Notes under the pieces: model-generated
The model's database searches: none
Told to the model about the DNA's origin: nothing
What the model saw: the letters and a program-made list of their open reading frames with translations, nothing else
Position numbers and translations under genes: made by a program
Source of the DNA: Nioella sp. MMSF_3534
GTDB lineage: Bacteria > Pseudomonadota > Alphaproteobacteria > Rhodobacterales > Rhodobacteraceae
Direction of reading: 5' to 3'
DNA: 64,000 bases
NCBI RefSeq assembly: GCF_030732985.1
Contig: NZ_JASHJX010000021.1
Coordinates: 1-64,000 of the forward strand
Shown: positions 36,832 through 46,018 of the stretch, piece after piece
Numbering within the stretch: the stretch's first letter is position 1
Layout of the letters: every line of letters begins with the position of its first letter

Positions 36832-37434
36832 TCAGCCAATTGCATCCCGAGCGACGGACCCTAGAAACCGGTCAAGTATGGCCTGCGTCATGGTCGATAC
36901 CGCCTCCCGCGCCTGCTCTGGCCCCGCACCGGCCACATCCAGCAGCGCCGTCATCGCCTCGATCCCGGTCGCGGGTGCGAGGGCCCGAACCAACGCATCC
37001 TGATCTTGCCGCGTCAGCCCGCCGTCGTCATCTGCCAGCGCCTGCCGGTACATGCTGATACGGCGCGCGCCCCGGCGGACATCGCCCGTACCCGACGCCG
37101 AAACCGTCAGCGTCCGCCCGAGGAACTGGCGAAAGCCCATTTCGTTTTCGAGCGCGAGATCGAGGAAATAGAGGTTGATGGCGAGTAGACACTCCCGCAG
37201 GCCCGCTGTGCCTAGCGTGATCTCCTCATAGGATTTCACCTCGATATCCAGCATTGCCTCCGACACGAGAATATCGGGGTCCGAGAAGTAGCGGTAGGCC
37301 GTGGCCTTTGACACGCCATGCCGCTCTGCCGCAGCCGCAACAGTGACAGGAGCGCCCTCGCCCAACAACTGGCGGGCGCCGTCCAGTATCGCCTTTCGCG
37401 TGCGTTCCCTCTGGGAGTGTCTGGTCATGGTCAT
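36832..37434 (-). CDS. TetR family transcriptional regulator
   Basis: 200 residues. N-terminal HTH with VTVAAAAERHGVSKATAYRYFSDPDILV and a variable helical ligand domain. Start taken at the first ATG of an MTM pair (37434), preceded by GATCGGG; the second at 37428 is nearly as good. Divergent from a cupin gene; a perfect TGAGACA-CT-TGTCTCA dyad lies between them, 14 bp upstream of this start, and is the obvious operator. Converges with the FAD oxidase gene with 7 bp between. Confidence 0.88.
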   Translation of the reverse strand: MTMTRHSQRERTRKAILDGARQLLGEGAPVTVAAAAERHGVSKATAYRYFSDPDILVSEAMLDIEVKSYEEITLGTAGLRECLLAINLYFLDLALENEMGFRQFLGRTLTVSASGTGDVRRGARRISMYRQALADDDGGLTRQDQDALVRALAPATGIEAMTALLDVAGAGPEQAREAVSTMTQAILDRFLGSVARDAIG

Positions 37435-37447
37435 CCCGATCTTTTTG

Positions 37448-37463
37448 TGAGACACTTGTCTCA
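37448..37463. promoter_or_regulatory. TetR-type operator TGAGACA-CT-TGTCTCA
   Basis: Perfect 7+2+7 inverted repeat in the tetR/cupin gap. A possible cupin promoter with -35 TTGTCT (37457-37462, inside the dyad) and -10 TATCAT (37478-37483) overlaps it, so binding would block transcription of the cupin gene, and of tetR on the other side. Confidence 0.65.
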
Positions 37464-37514
37464 TAATGGGATTACTGTATCATTCACTTGGGAATCACGC
37501 AAAGGAAATCTCTA

Positions 37515-37970
37515 ATGACCAATCGTGCACGGACATATAACGTCTTGAACATCCTGATGAAATTTCACGCCTTCCCAGATGAAGTGGACGGGAAATACTG
37601 TCTTGTGGAATGCACCGTTCCGCCAGGTGCCGGGGCACCCCCCAACCATCACGCTGGCGAAACGGAAGGGTTTTTCGTCCTTGGCGGGCAGATCGGATTC
37701 ATGATCGATGGAAAGGAAATTCTTGCCGGCGAGGGGGATTTCATCTCGATCCCTGACGGGGCTGTTCACGCCTTCCAGGCCGTGGGTGACACGCCCGCGC
37801 GGCTTCTGATCCTGAACAGCCCCGGTCGCATGCACGAAGATTTCTTCACTGGGATCGGCACGGCCCTACCGGACGGCCAGACCGAATTGCCGACCCCGTC
37901 CGAGCCCGACATCCCCGCGGTTCTGAAGAAGGCCGAGGCGGTCGGCATGACCATCATGGCCCCGGCATAG
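37515..37970 (+). CDS. Cupin-domain protein
   Basis: 151 residues, single cupin barrel. Motif 1 is GAGAPPNHHAGETEGFFVLGG with the two His and the Glu; motif 2 is GDFISIPDGAVHAFQ with the third His. A metal-dependent small-molecule enzyme or sensor is likely; the reaction is unknown. AAGGA site eight bases before the ATG. Controlled, by position, by the divergent TetR regulator through the dyad at 37448. Confidence 0.85.
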   Translation: MTNRARTYNVLNILMKFHAFPDEVDGKYCLVECTVPPGAGAPPNHHAGETEGFFVLGGQIGFMIDGKEILAGEGDFISIPDGAVHAFQAVGDTPARLLILNSPGRMHEDFFTGIGTALPDGQTELPTPSEPDIPAVLKKAEAVGMTIMAPA

Positions 37971-38000
37971 GCGACCTGACCGCGCGCTGGCGGAACGTCG

Positions 38001-38876
38001 CTAGCGCGCCACCGGTACCCGGCGGCTGCGGCGCAGGGCAATGAGGTTCGACACCAGAAGTGCCCCGATCACCACCGCGCCGCCGAAAAGCGCCCAGATG
38101 CCCGGGTCTTCCCCCACCACGGCCCAGACCAGAAGCGGCGCGAGCACCGATTCCAGCAGGATCAGAAGCGCCACCTCCGCCGAACTCAGGTAGCGCGGGC
38201 CAAGGACCAGAAGGCAGGAGGAGGCGCCGATAATGGCGCCATGGGCCAGGAAGAGCGGCCATTCCGTCCGCAACGGTTCCATCGGGTCTGCGAAGAAAGA
38301 CATCATAAGTGCGGCAAGGAAATAGGCCACCGGCACCGCCGGGATCATCGAGGTTTCGCGCAGCCGCCGCACCGCCGTCAGCGCGGCAGCGAAGGAGGCG
38401 GAGGTGTAAAGCGCCCAGAGATCGCCCTTCCAGGACGCCAGCTCGTTCTCGCCCGAGCCATAGGCGATGATCCCGAGCCCCGCCAGAACGGCGGCGATGG
38501 TCCACAGCATCCGCCGCGTGATCGGCTCGCCCAGAAAAACGCGGCTGAAGACGGCTGCGAAGATGGGCATGGAGGCAAGGATGAACACCACATTCGCCAC
38601 GCTCGTATGGGCCACCGCCATGACGAAACCCGGCGCGGTCGAGGCCAGCAGAACGGTGTAGATCACCCCCGGCCAGCCGGTGCGCAACACGGCGCGAAAA
38701 CCGCTCAACCCCTGGAAGGCCAGCACGGCGGAGGCGACCAGAAGCCCCGCGATCAGCCCGCGCCAGAAGACGATCACCGTGGGTTCGGCCACGATAAGCC
38801 GCACGAAAAGCGAATCAGGCACCACCAGCAGGACGCCGCAGGTAGTGATCAAAAGGCCCTTGAGATGGTCGGTCAT
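38001..38876 (-). CDS. DMT-superfamily (EamA) transporter
   Basis: 291 residues with about ten hydrophobic helices and two EamA repeats (about 5-135 and 150-280), including FWRGLIAGLL and FLGEPITRRMLW in the first. Members mostly export amino acids, metabolites or amines. It is on the same strand as, and 40 bp downstream of, the flavoprotein demethylase gene, so it may move a substrate or waste product of that pathway. No clear ribosome site is visible. Confidence 0.85.
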   Translation of the reverse strand: MTDHLKGLLITTCGVLLVVPDSLFVRLIVAEPTVIVFWRGLIAGLLVASAVLAFQGLSGFRAVLRTGWPGVIYTVLLASTAPGFVMAVAHTSVANVVFILASMPIFAAVFSRVFLGEPITRRMLWTIAAVLAGLGIIAYGSGENELASWKGDLWALYTSASFAAALTAVRRLRETSMIPAVPVAYFLAALMMSFFADPMEPLRTEWPLFLAHGAIIGASSCLLVLGPRYLSSAEVALLILLESVLAPLLVWAVVGEDPGIWALFGGAVVIGALLVSNLIALRRSRRVPVAR

Positions 38877-38916
38877 GGCGGTGACAGAGCGGCAAAGCGC
38901 GGGAAAAGTAAATCCC

Positions 38917-40947
38917 TCATAGGGACTTGCAGACCCTCAGCGCATCGTAAACGGCGGCATGGATGTTTCGCCCCGCCACCGCATCCCCGATCCGGGCCAG
39001 CCGGTAGCGGCCTTGCGGGTTCAGTGGCCGGAACGGGTCGGTGCCCGCGATCATGGCGGCTTGGTCAAGCTGGCCGAGGTTGGACGAACCTTGCTTCAGC
39101 GCGTGGTAAAGCGCGTCCGACGGCGTCAGCCCATGTTCCACCACGACGTGATCAACGCTCCGCGTGACTGTCTCTCCGGTCAGCACGTGGCGCAGCGTGG
39201 CGATGCGGGTTGGGCCATCCGCCTCGACGCGGGTCAATTCGTGCAGGCAGGTCATCCGCAACCCGTCGCGGGCCAACTGGCGCAGGGCAACGGCGGAGGT
39301 CGTGGGGCCGAGATCGTGCAGCGGGCTGCGGTCGGGCGTGACCAGTTCCACTGCGCATCCCATCTCGGCCAGCGCATCGGCGGTGACGGCACCGGGCTGG
39401 TCGCCTGCCTCGTCCATCAGCAGGACCGCGCCGGTGGGCCGGGCCGCGCCGGAGAGCACATCCCAACCGGACAGGGTCAGGTCGCCCCCGGGGATCGCGG
39501 GCGGCTCCGGCCAGCCGCCGGTGGCGATGATGACCGTATCGGGCGCTTCTGCCAACACGTCCCCAGCCTCGGCATAGCAGTTGAGGCGGGTCTCGACACC
39601 GAGCCGCTCCACCTCCGCGATCAGCCAGTCGGCCACGCCCCGAACCTGCCGCCGCACCCTGCCTTTGCACGCGAGCAGCAACTGCCCGCCAAGGCGATCC
39701 GCCGCTTCTAAAAGCACCACGTCATGACCGCGAAGCGCGGCAACCCGCGCCGCCTCCAGCCCGCCGGGGCCGCCGCCCACGACGACCACCTTGCGACGGG
39801 TGTCAGCGGGGGCAATCACATGCGGCATCACGGCTTCGCGCCCCGTTGCGGCGTTGTGCCCGCAGACGGCGGGTTTGCCCTGGTTCACGCGATCCACACA
39901 AGCCCCGAGGCCGACGCAGGGGCGGATCCGATCCTCCTCCCCCCGCATCAGTTTCGCCACCAGATGCGGATCGGCGATATGGGCGCGGGTCATGCCGACA
40001 AGGTCCACATGCCCTTCGCTGACCGCATGGCGGGCGGTGGCCAGATCGGCGATGCCACCGGCATGGATCACGGGCAGCCCCGTCGCCTGCCGGATGCGGC
40101 CCGCAATGGGCAGATGCGGGGCGGAGGGCATGCCCATGGGCGGCACCCACCCGGCAAGGCCGAGATCGTCATAGGGCGCACCGGCGAGGATATTCAGAAA
40201 GTCCACCTGCCCCGTATCCACCAGCATCCGGGCGACCGCCACGCAATCATCGGCGGACAGCCCGGCCTCGTCCAATTCATCCCCGGTCATGCGGATGCCG
40301 AGGATCATCTCGGGCCCCACGACGGCGCGCACGGCATCCAGAACCTCCAGCGTCAGGCGCAGCCGGTTTTCCAGCGGCCCGCCATAGTCGTCCTGCCGGT
40401 CATTCACCAAGGGCGACAGGAACTGCCCCAGAAGATGCGAATGCGACAGCAGCTCGATCCCGTCGAACCCGCCCTCCTGACAGCGGCGGGCAGCGGCGGC
40501 AAAGTCGCCCACCACCCGCGCGATATCCTCCCGTTCCATCACTTTCGGAAACGCCCGGTGCGCCCGTTCGCGCCGCCCGGAGGGTCCCATCACCGGCAGC
40601 CAATGGCCATCGTCCCAGGCGGTGCGCCGCCCCATATGGGTGATCTGGCACATGATCGCCGCGCCGTGCGACTTCACACCATCGGTCAGCCGCCGGAACC
40701 ACGGCACGATGCTGTCATCGCCCGCGTAAAGCTGCCCAAAGACCGAGGGGCTGTCGGGCGCGATATTGGTCGACCCGCCCACCATGGTCATGCCGATCCC
40801 GCCTTTCGCCTTCTCTTCGTGATAGAGCCTGTAGCGGTCGCGCGGGTGGCCATCCTCGACAAGGTTCGGGGCGTGCGCGGTCGAGATGATCCGGTTGCGG
40901 ATCGTCAGGTGGCGCAGCTGGTAGGGTTCCAGCAGGGAGTCGGCCAT
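38917..40947 (-). CDS. OYE/TMADH-like flavin N-demethylase (DgcA / N-methylproline demethylase type)
   Basis: 676 residues. N-terminal FMN barrel of the old yellow enzyme family (to about 360; RIISTAHAPN, CQITHMGRR), an iron-sulfur segment, then FAD/NAD-type domains from about 385 (KVVVVGGGPGGLEAARVAA). This is the layout of trimethylamine dehydrogenase, DgcA dimethylglycine demethylase and N-methylproline demethylase. The iron-sulfur segment reads CVGLGACVDRV...AVC: the second Cys of the classical CxxCxxC...C set is Leu, leaving three Cys. Downstream partner of the MttB-like gene (4-bp gap), so oxidative N-demethylation is the most likely task. Confidence 0.8.
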   Translation of the reverse strand: MADSLLEPYQLRHLTIRNRIISTAHAPNLVEDGHPRDRYRLYHEEKAKGGIGMTMVGGSTNIAPDSPSVFGQLYAGDDSIVPWFRRLTDGVKSHGAAIMCQITHMGRRTAWDDGHWLPVMGPSGRRERAHRAFPKVMEREDIARVVGDFAAAARRCQEGGFDGIELLSHSHLLGQFLSPLVNDRQDDYGGPLENRLRLTLEVLDAVRAVVGPEMILGIRMTGDELDEAGLSADDCVAVARMLVDTGQVDFLNILAGAPYDDLGLAGWVPPMGMPSAPHLPIAGRIRQATGLPVIHAGGIADLATARHAVSEGHVDLVGMTRAHIADPHLVAKLMRGEEDRIRPCVGLGACVDRVNQGKPAVCGHNAATGREAVMPHVIAPADTRRKVVVVGGGPGGLEAARVAALRGHDVVLLEAADRLGGQLLLACKGRVRRQVRGVADWLIAEVERLGVETRLNCYAEAGDVLAEAPDTVIIATGGWPEPPAIPGGDLTLSGWDVLSGAARPTGAVLLMDEAGDQPGAVTADALAEMGCAVELVTPDRSPLHDLGPTTSAVALRQLARDGLRMTCLHELTRVEADGPTRIATLRHVLTGETVTRSVDHVVVEHGLTPSDALYHALKQGSSNLGQLDQAAMIAGTDPFRPLNPQGRYRLARIGDAVAGRNIHAAVYDALRVCKSL

Positions 40948-40951
40948 GCGG

Positions 40952-42508
40952 TCAGAACTCCTGATTCAGGGCGTCCGCAGCGGGAATTTCCCGCTCGCGC
41001 CGGGCAATGTACTCCAGAAGTGCTTCGTTCTTTGCCGGATCGAGCATTGGTTCCTCATATTCTCGCAAGAGCTTCCGCGCATGGGTCAGGGCCCGTTCGG
41101 TGATCTCTTTCGAGCCTTCTGCAACCCACTGCTCGATGGAGTTGTTATCGAAAAGCTCCGGCATGAAGAAAGCGCGCTGAAAGTTCTCCTGCGTATGCGG
41201 GTGGCCGAGGTAATGCCCCCCCGGCCCGATATCAGTGACCGCCGCGATGCCTTCGTCGAAATCGTCCCACCTTGGTCCTTCCGCCATGCGGTAGGCCATG
41301 GCGCATTGTTCCGCGTCCACCACGAACTTGGCGACGGAACAGTGCATCCCGGCCTCGTTCCAGCCTGCCGAATGCCAGATGTAGTTGGCCCCCGCATGCA
41401 TGACTGCCGACAGGGTCGTCGCACTTTCATAGCCTGCCTGCGCGTCGAAGGTCTTGGCCCCGCCAAGCGTGTTCGACGTGCGCCAGGGGACGCCATAGAA
41501 CCGCGCCATCTGGCCGATCATGAAATTCATCAGGCTGATCTCTGGCGTGCCTGCCATGGGGGCACCGGATTTCATGGACACGGTCGAAAGGTAATGCCCA
41601 TAGATCGCCGGGCAGCCCTTACGGATCACCTGCGTGTAGGCCAGTGCTGACAGCGCCTCTGCGTTCAGCTGCGCCACGGCGGGCGCGACCGATGCGGGCG
41701 TGTTGGCCCCGCCAAGCACGAAGGGGGAGCACAGAACCGGCTGGTTGCGGCGGCAGAACGCCCGCATCGCGCCAAGCATGGTTTCGTCCCACACAAGCGG
41801 GCTGTTGCCGTTGCAATTGCCGGTGGTCACAGGGTGGGTTTCGAGGAAGTCCTCGCCGAACAGGATCGCGCACATCTCCATCACGTCCTCGGCATTCTTC
41901 GGGCTGGTGGTCATGCCCATGAAGGTCTTGTCCGAGTGCTTCATCGAGGAATAGGTGATCCGCAGATGCCGCTGGCTGATCGGGTGGTCGTAGGGTTCCA
42001 CGATGTGATGCGCGCTGGAATGCAGCGCAGGCGACATATGGCTGAGCTTGTGGAACATCGCGAGATCGGCCAGCGTGGGGTTTCTGCGCACATCGTCAAG
42101 GTCGCGCAGGAACGGAGCGCCTGTCATCGGCACGAAGATCGAATGCCGCCCGCCAAGCCGCACATTGTTCGCCGGGTTGCGGGCGTGATAGGTGAAGTCG
42201 GACGGGATCGTCGCAATCAGCTCTCGCACCAACCCGCGATCCAGGTGAACGCGCTCTCCCCGCACATCCGCGCCCACGCGTTTCCAATCCGCCAGAGCAA
42301 TAACATCGCGGAACACAACGCCGACGTTTTCGAGGATGTCCATCGAGGCGTTGTCGATGCGTTCCACCTGCGCGCCGTCCATCACTTCGCAATGCGGCAG
42401 CACATTGGTCAGGCCCGGCAGCATCCGGCTGTCGGTCATCATCCGCTGGCTGCGGCGGGCGTTGCGGCCACCGGCACGGGCGCGGGGCTTGAGGGCGGTA
42501 TCGGACAT
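40952..42508 (-). CDS. MttB-family methyltransferase without pyrrolysine
   Basis: 518 residues from the ATG at 42508, which has GGAG seven bases upstream. Belongs to the trimethylamine methyltransferase (MttB) superfamily: barrel segments PALHSSAHHIVEPYD, KTFMGMTTSPKNAEDV, GNCNGNSPLVWDE and QAGYESATTLSAVMHAGANY. The frame has no internal amber codon, so it is a non-pyrrolysine member; such proteins demethylate quaternary amines (glycine betaine MtgB, proline betaine MtpB, carnitine MtcB). Those need a corrinoid partner, which is not found in this window. Paired with the N-demethylase-like flavoprotein gene. Confidence 0.85.
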   Translation of the reverse strand: MSDTALKPRARAGGRNARRSQRMMTDSRMLPGLTNVLPHCEVMDGAQVERIDNASMDILENVGVVFRDVIALADWKRVGADVRGERVHLDRGLVRELIATIPSDFTYHARNPANNVRLGGRHSIFVPMTGAPFLRDLDDVRRNPTLADLAMFHKLSHMSPALHSSAHHIVEPYDHPISQRHLRITYSSMKHSDKTFMGMTTSPKNAEDVMEMCAILFGEDFLETHPVTTGNCNGNSPLVWDETMLGAMRAFCRRNQPVLCSPFVLGGANTPASVAPAVAQLNAEALSALAYTQVIRKGCPAIYGHYLSTVSMKSGAPMAGTPEISLMNFMIGQMARFYGVPWRTSNTLGGAKTFDAQAGYESATTLSAVMHAGANYIWHSAGWNEAGMHCSVAKFVVDAEQCAMAYRMAEGPRWDDFDEGIAAVTDIGPGGHYLGHPHTQENFQRAFFMPELFDNNSIEQWVAEGSKEITERALTHARKLLREYEEPMLDPAKNEALLEYIARREREIPAADALNQEF

Positions 42509-42623
42509 GGGCGGTCTCCATCCTGAGGGTGGATCAACTTGACCGCGCTTCGCCCCGCAGCACCTGCCCGAATGCGAAACGCCCTTGCAGGATACGACAT
42601 GGGCGTGCATCGCCAACGAAAAA

Positions 42624-42645
42624 CGGCGGCCCCATGGGACCGCCG
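42624..42645 (-). terminator. Rho-independent terminator of the xylFHG operon
   Basis: On the minus strand, 24 bp after the xylG stop, the arms CGGCGGTCCC and GGGGCCGCCG form a strong GC stem (one G-U pair, two-base loop) followed by TTTTTCG. This is a classical terminator and separates xylG from the MttB-like gene. Confidence 0.8.
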
Positions 42646-42668
42646 CCTTGCTGAACTCTCGCCCCTTG

Positions 42669-43421
42669 TCAGGCGGCGTTTTCATGCGGGTGCTTGCCGA
42701 GGATGATCATGCCGAGAAGGTCGTCATCCGTCACCTCGTTCACATTGACCGTGCCGACAAGCTGACCGTTCTTCATCACGCTGGCCCGGTCGCAGAGGTT
42801 CATGACCTGATGCACATCATGGTCGATCAGGAAAATCCCGATCCCTTCTGCCTTCAGCTGCTGGATCAGCTCCGCCACCATCTGGGTTTCGTGGGGGCCA
42901 AGCGCCGCGGTCGGTTCGTCCATGATCAGGATACGCGCGTTGAAGTAGACGGCACGCGCAATGGCGACCGACTGGCGCTGACCGCCGGACAGGGCCGACA
43001 CGGGCGCGTTGAACTTCTGGAAGTTCGGGTTGAGACGCCCCATGATCTTGCGCGTCTCCGCCTCCATCGCCGCATCGTCGACCAGCCCGAAGGGGGTCAC
43101 AAGCTCCCGCCCGAGGAACAGGTTGGAAGCCGCATCGAGGTTATCGGCCAGCGCGAGCGTCTGGTAGATGGTCTCGATATTATGCGCCCGTGCATCGCGT
43201 GGGTTGTTGATGGTGACCTTCTCTCCGTTGATGAAGATCTGGCCGCCATCGGGCTGATAGGCGCCCGACAGCATCTTGATCAGGGTCGACTTGCCCGCGC
43301 CGTTATGGCCAAGCAGGCCCACGACCTCACCGGGTTGCAGGTCGACCGTGACATGATCGACCGCCTTGATCCCGCCGAAGGAGATCGACATGTCGCGCAT
43401 TTCTACGAGTGGTGCAGTCAT
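42669..43421 (-). CDS. xylG: Xylose ABC transporter ATP-binding protein
   Basis: 250 residues, one ABC domain. Walker [10 protein letters not shown], signature [14 protein letters not shown], Walker [12 protein letters not shown] and the switch His in [11 protein letters not shown]. coli XylG has two such domains (about 513 residues); single-domain forms such as this are common with alphaproteobacterial sugar importers and must dimerise. One base separates it from xylH. Name based on xylF, xylH and the xylA/xylB/xylR neighbours. Confidence 0.88.
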   Translation of the reverse strand: MTAPLVEMRDMSISFGGIKAVDHVTVDLQPGEVVGLLGHNGAGKSTLIKMLSGAYQPDGGQIFINGEKVTINNPRDARAHNIETIYQTLALADNLDAASNLFLGRELVTPFGLVDDAAMEAETRKIMGRLNPNFQKFNAPVSALSGGQRQSVAIARAVYFNARILIMDEPTAALGPHETQMVAELIQQLKAEGIGIFLIDHDVHQVMNLCDRASVMKNGQLVGTVNVNEVTDDDLLGMIILGKHPHENAA

Positions 43422-43422
43422 A

Positions 43423-44718
43423 TCAGTGATCCCCCGTGCGCTTGCGATAGATGATATCGATCAGCACGGCTGCAACCAGCACGACACCGACAACGATGTT
43501 CTGGTAGGGCGCATCGACGCCGACCATGGCCATGCCCGATTGCAGCGACTGCATGATCAAGGCCCCCAGGATCGCCCCGTGGATGGTGCCAAGACCGCCA
43601 GAGAGCGCCGTACCGCCAATGACCGCCGCCGCGATGACGCGCAGTTCATCGAGCGTACCGATATCGTTGGTGTGGTTGGCCAGACGGGCCGAGGCCACAA
43701 CCGCCGAGATCGCGCAGAGCGCGCCCATCAGGGCAAAGATCTTGACCGTCAGCATGCGGGTGTTGATGCCAGAGAGTTCCGCTGCGTCTGGATTGCCGCC
43801 GGTGGCGAAGATATAGCGGCCAAGCCGGGTGCGGCGGGCCAGAACCGTCATCGCGATGGCGATACCGATAAGCAGCAGCACCGAGATGGGCAGGCCATAG
43901 GTTGTGGTGAACCCTTCGGGCATCACCTCGCCCCGCGCCTCGAACATGCGGCGCAGGCGGGCGGTGGGGATCTCGTAAGAGTTCAGAACCCAGATGAAGC
44001 CCATGATGGCAGAGGCGATGATTGCCGACAGGGTCAGTTCGGCCCAGACCGGCTTGACCGGGAAGCCATGGCTCGCCTTCGACCGGCGCCCGTTCCACAT
44101 CGCGGCAATGGCGGCAACCGTCAGAACCCCGCCGACGATCCACGAAAGGCTCGGCCCGAGCGTGCCGTTGATACCGCCAAAGGCCATGAAGGTTTCGTCA
44201 AGCGGGCCGATGGTCTGACCGCGGGTCAGGAACCAGCCGACATTGCGCCAGACCAGCAGACCGCCAAGCGTCACGATAAAGGCCGGGATGGTCAGGTAGC
44301 CGACTAGATAGCCGTGGAAGGCCCCGATCAGGGCACCGGCGGCGATGCCGACGACAATCGTGATCGGCGCGATCAGCGGATGGCCAAGCCCCAGCCCCAT
44401 CATGTTGGGCAGGATATCGGTCTGGGTCATCGCCATGATCGCCGAACAGGTGGCCAACAGCGCACCGACGCTCAGGTCGATATGGCGGGTGACGATGATG
44501 AAGACCATGCCACAGGCCATGATGGCCACGGATACGGTCTGAATCGTCAGGTTGAAGATATTGCGCGGGGTCAGGAAGCGACCTTCCGTGATGAAATCGA
44601 ACCCGATGCAAAGGATGATGAAGGCGCCAACCATACCCAATAGACGCGTATCCAGCTCCAGTTGCTGGACGAAACTCTTGCGCTGCGGGGGAATTGGCTG
44701 AGACGTGGTGTCGGTCAT
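43423..44718 (-). CDS. xylH: Xylose ABC transporter permease
   Basis: 431 residues, BPD_transp_2 family, about ten or more TM helices. Characteristic segments are [50 protein letters not shown] and [19 protein letters not shown]. Unusually long relative to ribose permease RbsC (about 320), as in XylH. Lies between xylF and xylG in the operon; a hairpin precedes it, which probably keeps its level below that of xylF. Confidence 0.92.
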   Translation of the reverse strand: MTDTTSQPIPPQRKSFVQQLELDTRLLGMVGAFIILCIGFDFITEGRFLTPRNIFNLTIQTVSVAIMACGMVFIIVTRHIDLSVGALLATCSAIMAMTQTDILPNMMGLGLGHPLIAPITIVVGIAAGALIGAFHGYLVGYLTIPAFIVTLGGLLVWRNVGWFLTRGQTIGPLDETFMAFGGINGTLGPSLSWIVGGVLTVAAIAAMWNGRRSKASHGFPVKPVWAELTLSAIIASAIMGFIWVLNSYEIPTARLRRMFEARGEVMPEGFTTTYGLPISVLLLIGIAIAMTVLARRTRLGRYIFATGGNPDAAELSGINTRMLTVKIFALMGALCAISAVVASARLANHTNDIGTLDELRVIAAAVIGGTALSGGLGTIHGAILGALIMQSLQSGMAMVGVDAPYQNIVVGVVLVAAVLIDIIYRKRTGDH

Positions 44719-44751
44719 GTCCGGACTCCAGAGTTCAGCGTGTCTGGTGGT

Positions 44752-44801
44752 GATACGCCCCGGCGGGGCGGGGCGTATCGGGTGCTACACTATGCAGTGT
44801 A
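44752..44801. other. Two intercistronic hairpins between xylF and xylH
   Basis: Arms GATACGCCCC (44752-44761) and GGGGCGTATC (44770-44779) form a perfect 10-bp stem, and TACACT/AGTGTA (44786-44801) a small second one. There is no T-tract, so an mRNA-stabilising or partial-termination element just after the binding-protein gene is likely. Confidence 0.55.
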
Positions 44802-44809
44802 TCACAGGA

Positions 44810-45838
44810 TTAGCTGCAAGGCGCGGGGCCGTCGGTAACACCCTGGCAGAGCGTTTCCAGATCGATCCAGCCAGCATCGACAACGACGCTCAGGTTGGCT
44901 GCGGTGATCGGAACCGGTGCAAGGAACATCGAGGTCATGGTGGTGCCAGACGGGCTGGTCCATTCCTGTGCGCCTTCGACATCGGCCATTGCGGTGCCCT
45001 GTGCCAGTGCGACGGCGATTTCACCGGCTGCACGGCCCAGATCACGGGCGTCTTTCCACACCGACACGGTCTGGGTGCCAAGGGCAACACGGTTCAGCGC
45101 GGCGTGGTCGCCATCCTGGCCGGAAACCGGGATACCTTCCATGCCCTGCGCGGTCAGAGCGGCGACAACACCACCTGCGGTGCCGTCATTCGAGGCCACG
45201 ACAGCGTCAACGCCGTTGTCGGTCGCGGTCAGGATCTGCTCCATGTTGCGCTGTGCGTTGGCGGGCAGCCAGCCATCGGTGTAGGCCTCGCCCACGATCT
45301 CGATCTCACCGGCGTCGATTGCGGCTTGCAGGACTTCCTGCTGACCGCCGCGCAGGAAGTCTGCGTTCGGGTCAGTGGGCGAGCCCTTGATCATGACGTA
45401 ACGGCCAGAGGGCGCTGCCTCCAGAACCGCGCGGGCCTGCATCCGGCCCACTTCGACGTTGTCGAACGTCAGGTAGAAGGCGCGGGGATCTTCGATCAGG
45501 CGGTCATACGCGATGACCGGGATGCCTTCGTCGGCAGCGGCCTGAACGGCCGGGCCAATGGCTGCTGCGTCCTGGGCCAGGATGATCAGCGCGTCAACGC
45601 CCTGAGCGATCAGGCTTTCGATATCCGACAGCTGCTTGGATGCGGACGACTGCGCGTCGGCCGAGATGTATTCGGCGCCAGCGGCTTCCAGAGCGGCGAC
45701 AATGGCCGCTTCGTCGGTTGCCCAACGTTCTTCCTGGAAGTTGGACCAGCTGACCCCAACGGTGATGTCCTGCGCAAAGGCAGCGGTGGTCATGGTTGCC
45801 GCAAACACCGTTGCTGCGGCTGCTTTGAGAAACTTCAT
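44810..45838 (-). CDS. xylF: Xylose-binding periplasmic protein
   Basis: 342 residues from the ATG at 45838 with a GGGAGG site. Signal peptide of about 22 residues ending TTAAFA-QDI. Peripla_BP_4 sugar-binding fold; WSNFQEERWATDE, AYDRLIEDPRAFYLTFDN, GSPTDPNAD and GQDGDHAALN match XylF/xylose-binding proteins. First gene of xylFHG. The minus-strand promoter region contains an AT-rich 24-bp motif shared with the xylB promoter. Confidence 0.93.
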   Translation of the reverse strand: MKFLKAAAATVFAATMTTAAFAQDITVGVSWSNFQEERWATDEAAIVAALEAAGAEYISADAQSSASKQLSDIESLIAQGVDALIILAQDAAAIGPAVQAAADEGIPVIAYDRLIEDPRAFYLTFDNVEVGRMQARAVLEAAPSGRYVMIKGSPTDPNADFLRGGQQEVLQAAIDAGEIEIVGEAYTDGWLPANAQRNMEQILTATDNGVDAVVASNDGTAGGVVAALTAQGMEGIPVSGQDGDHAALNRVALGTQTVSVWKDARDLGRAAGEIAVALAQGTAMADVEGAQEWTSPSGTTMTSMFLAPVPITAANLSVVVDAGWIDLETLCQGVTDGPAPCS

Positions 45839-45909
45839 GCTTTCCTCCCTGTGATACCTGGCCGGGTCCCGTTCAACCGAGAGTCCGCCATGTGAATCTG
45901 TCCTAGCAC

Positions 45910-45933
45910 TATTTTTTTCAAAGATCAAATTAA
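45910..45933. promoter_or_regulatory. AT-rich motif at the xylF promoter, candidate XylR site
   Basis: Minus-strand TTAATTT-N8-AAAAAAATA. Sixteen of 24 positions agree with the motif at 53892-53915 upstream of xylB. A weaker related stretch with TGAATTAT direct repeats (45977 and 45994) stands before xylR itself. ROK regulators such as NagC bind AT-rich dyads of this kind. Confidence 0.45.
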
Positions 45934-46018
45934 ATGATGAAGCCAGTGCCAAAGTCCTGCCCAACACTTCCCTTGCTGAATTATTTTTTTTAGTGAATTA
46001 TACCTGCGGGAGGACTCC

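Noticed and set aside
40952-42508. Possible pyrrolysine codon in the MttB-like gene
   Set aside because: The frame is uninterrupted; no in-frame TAG, so it is a non-pyrrolysine family member.
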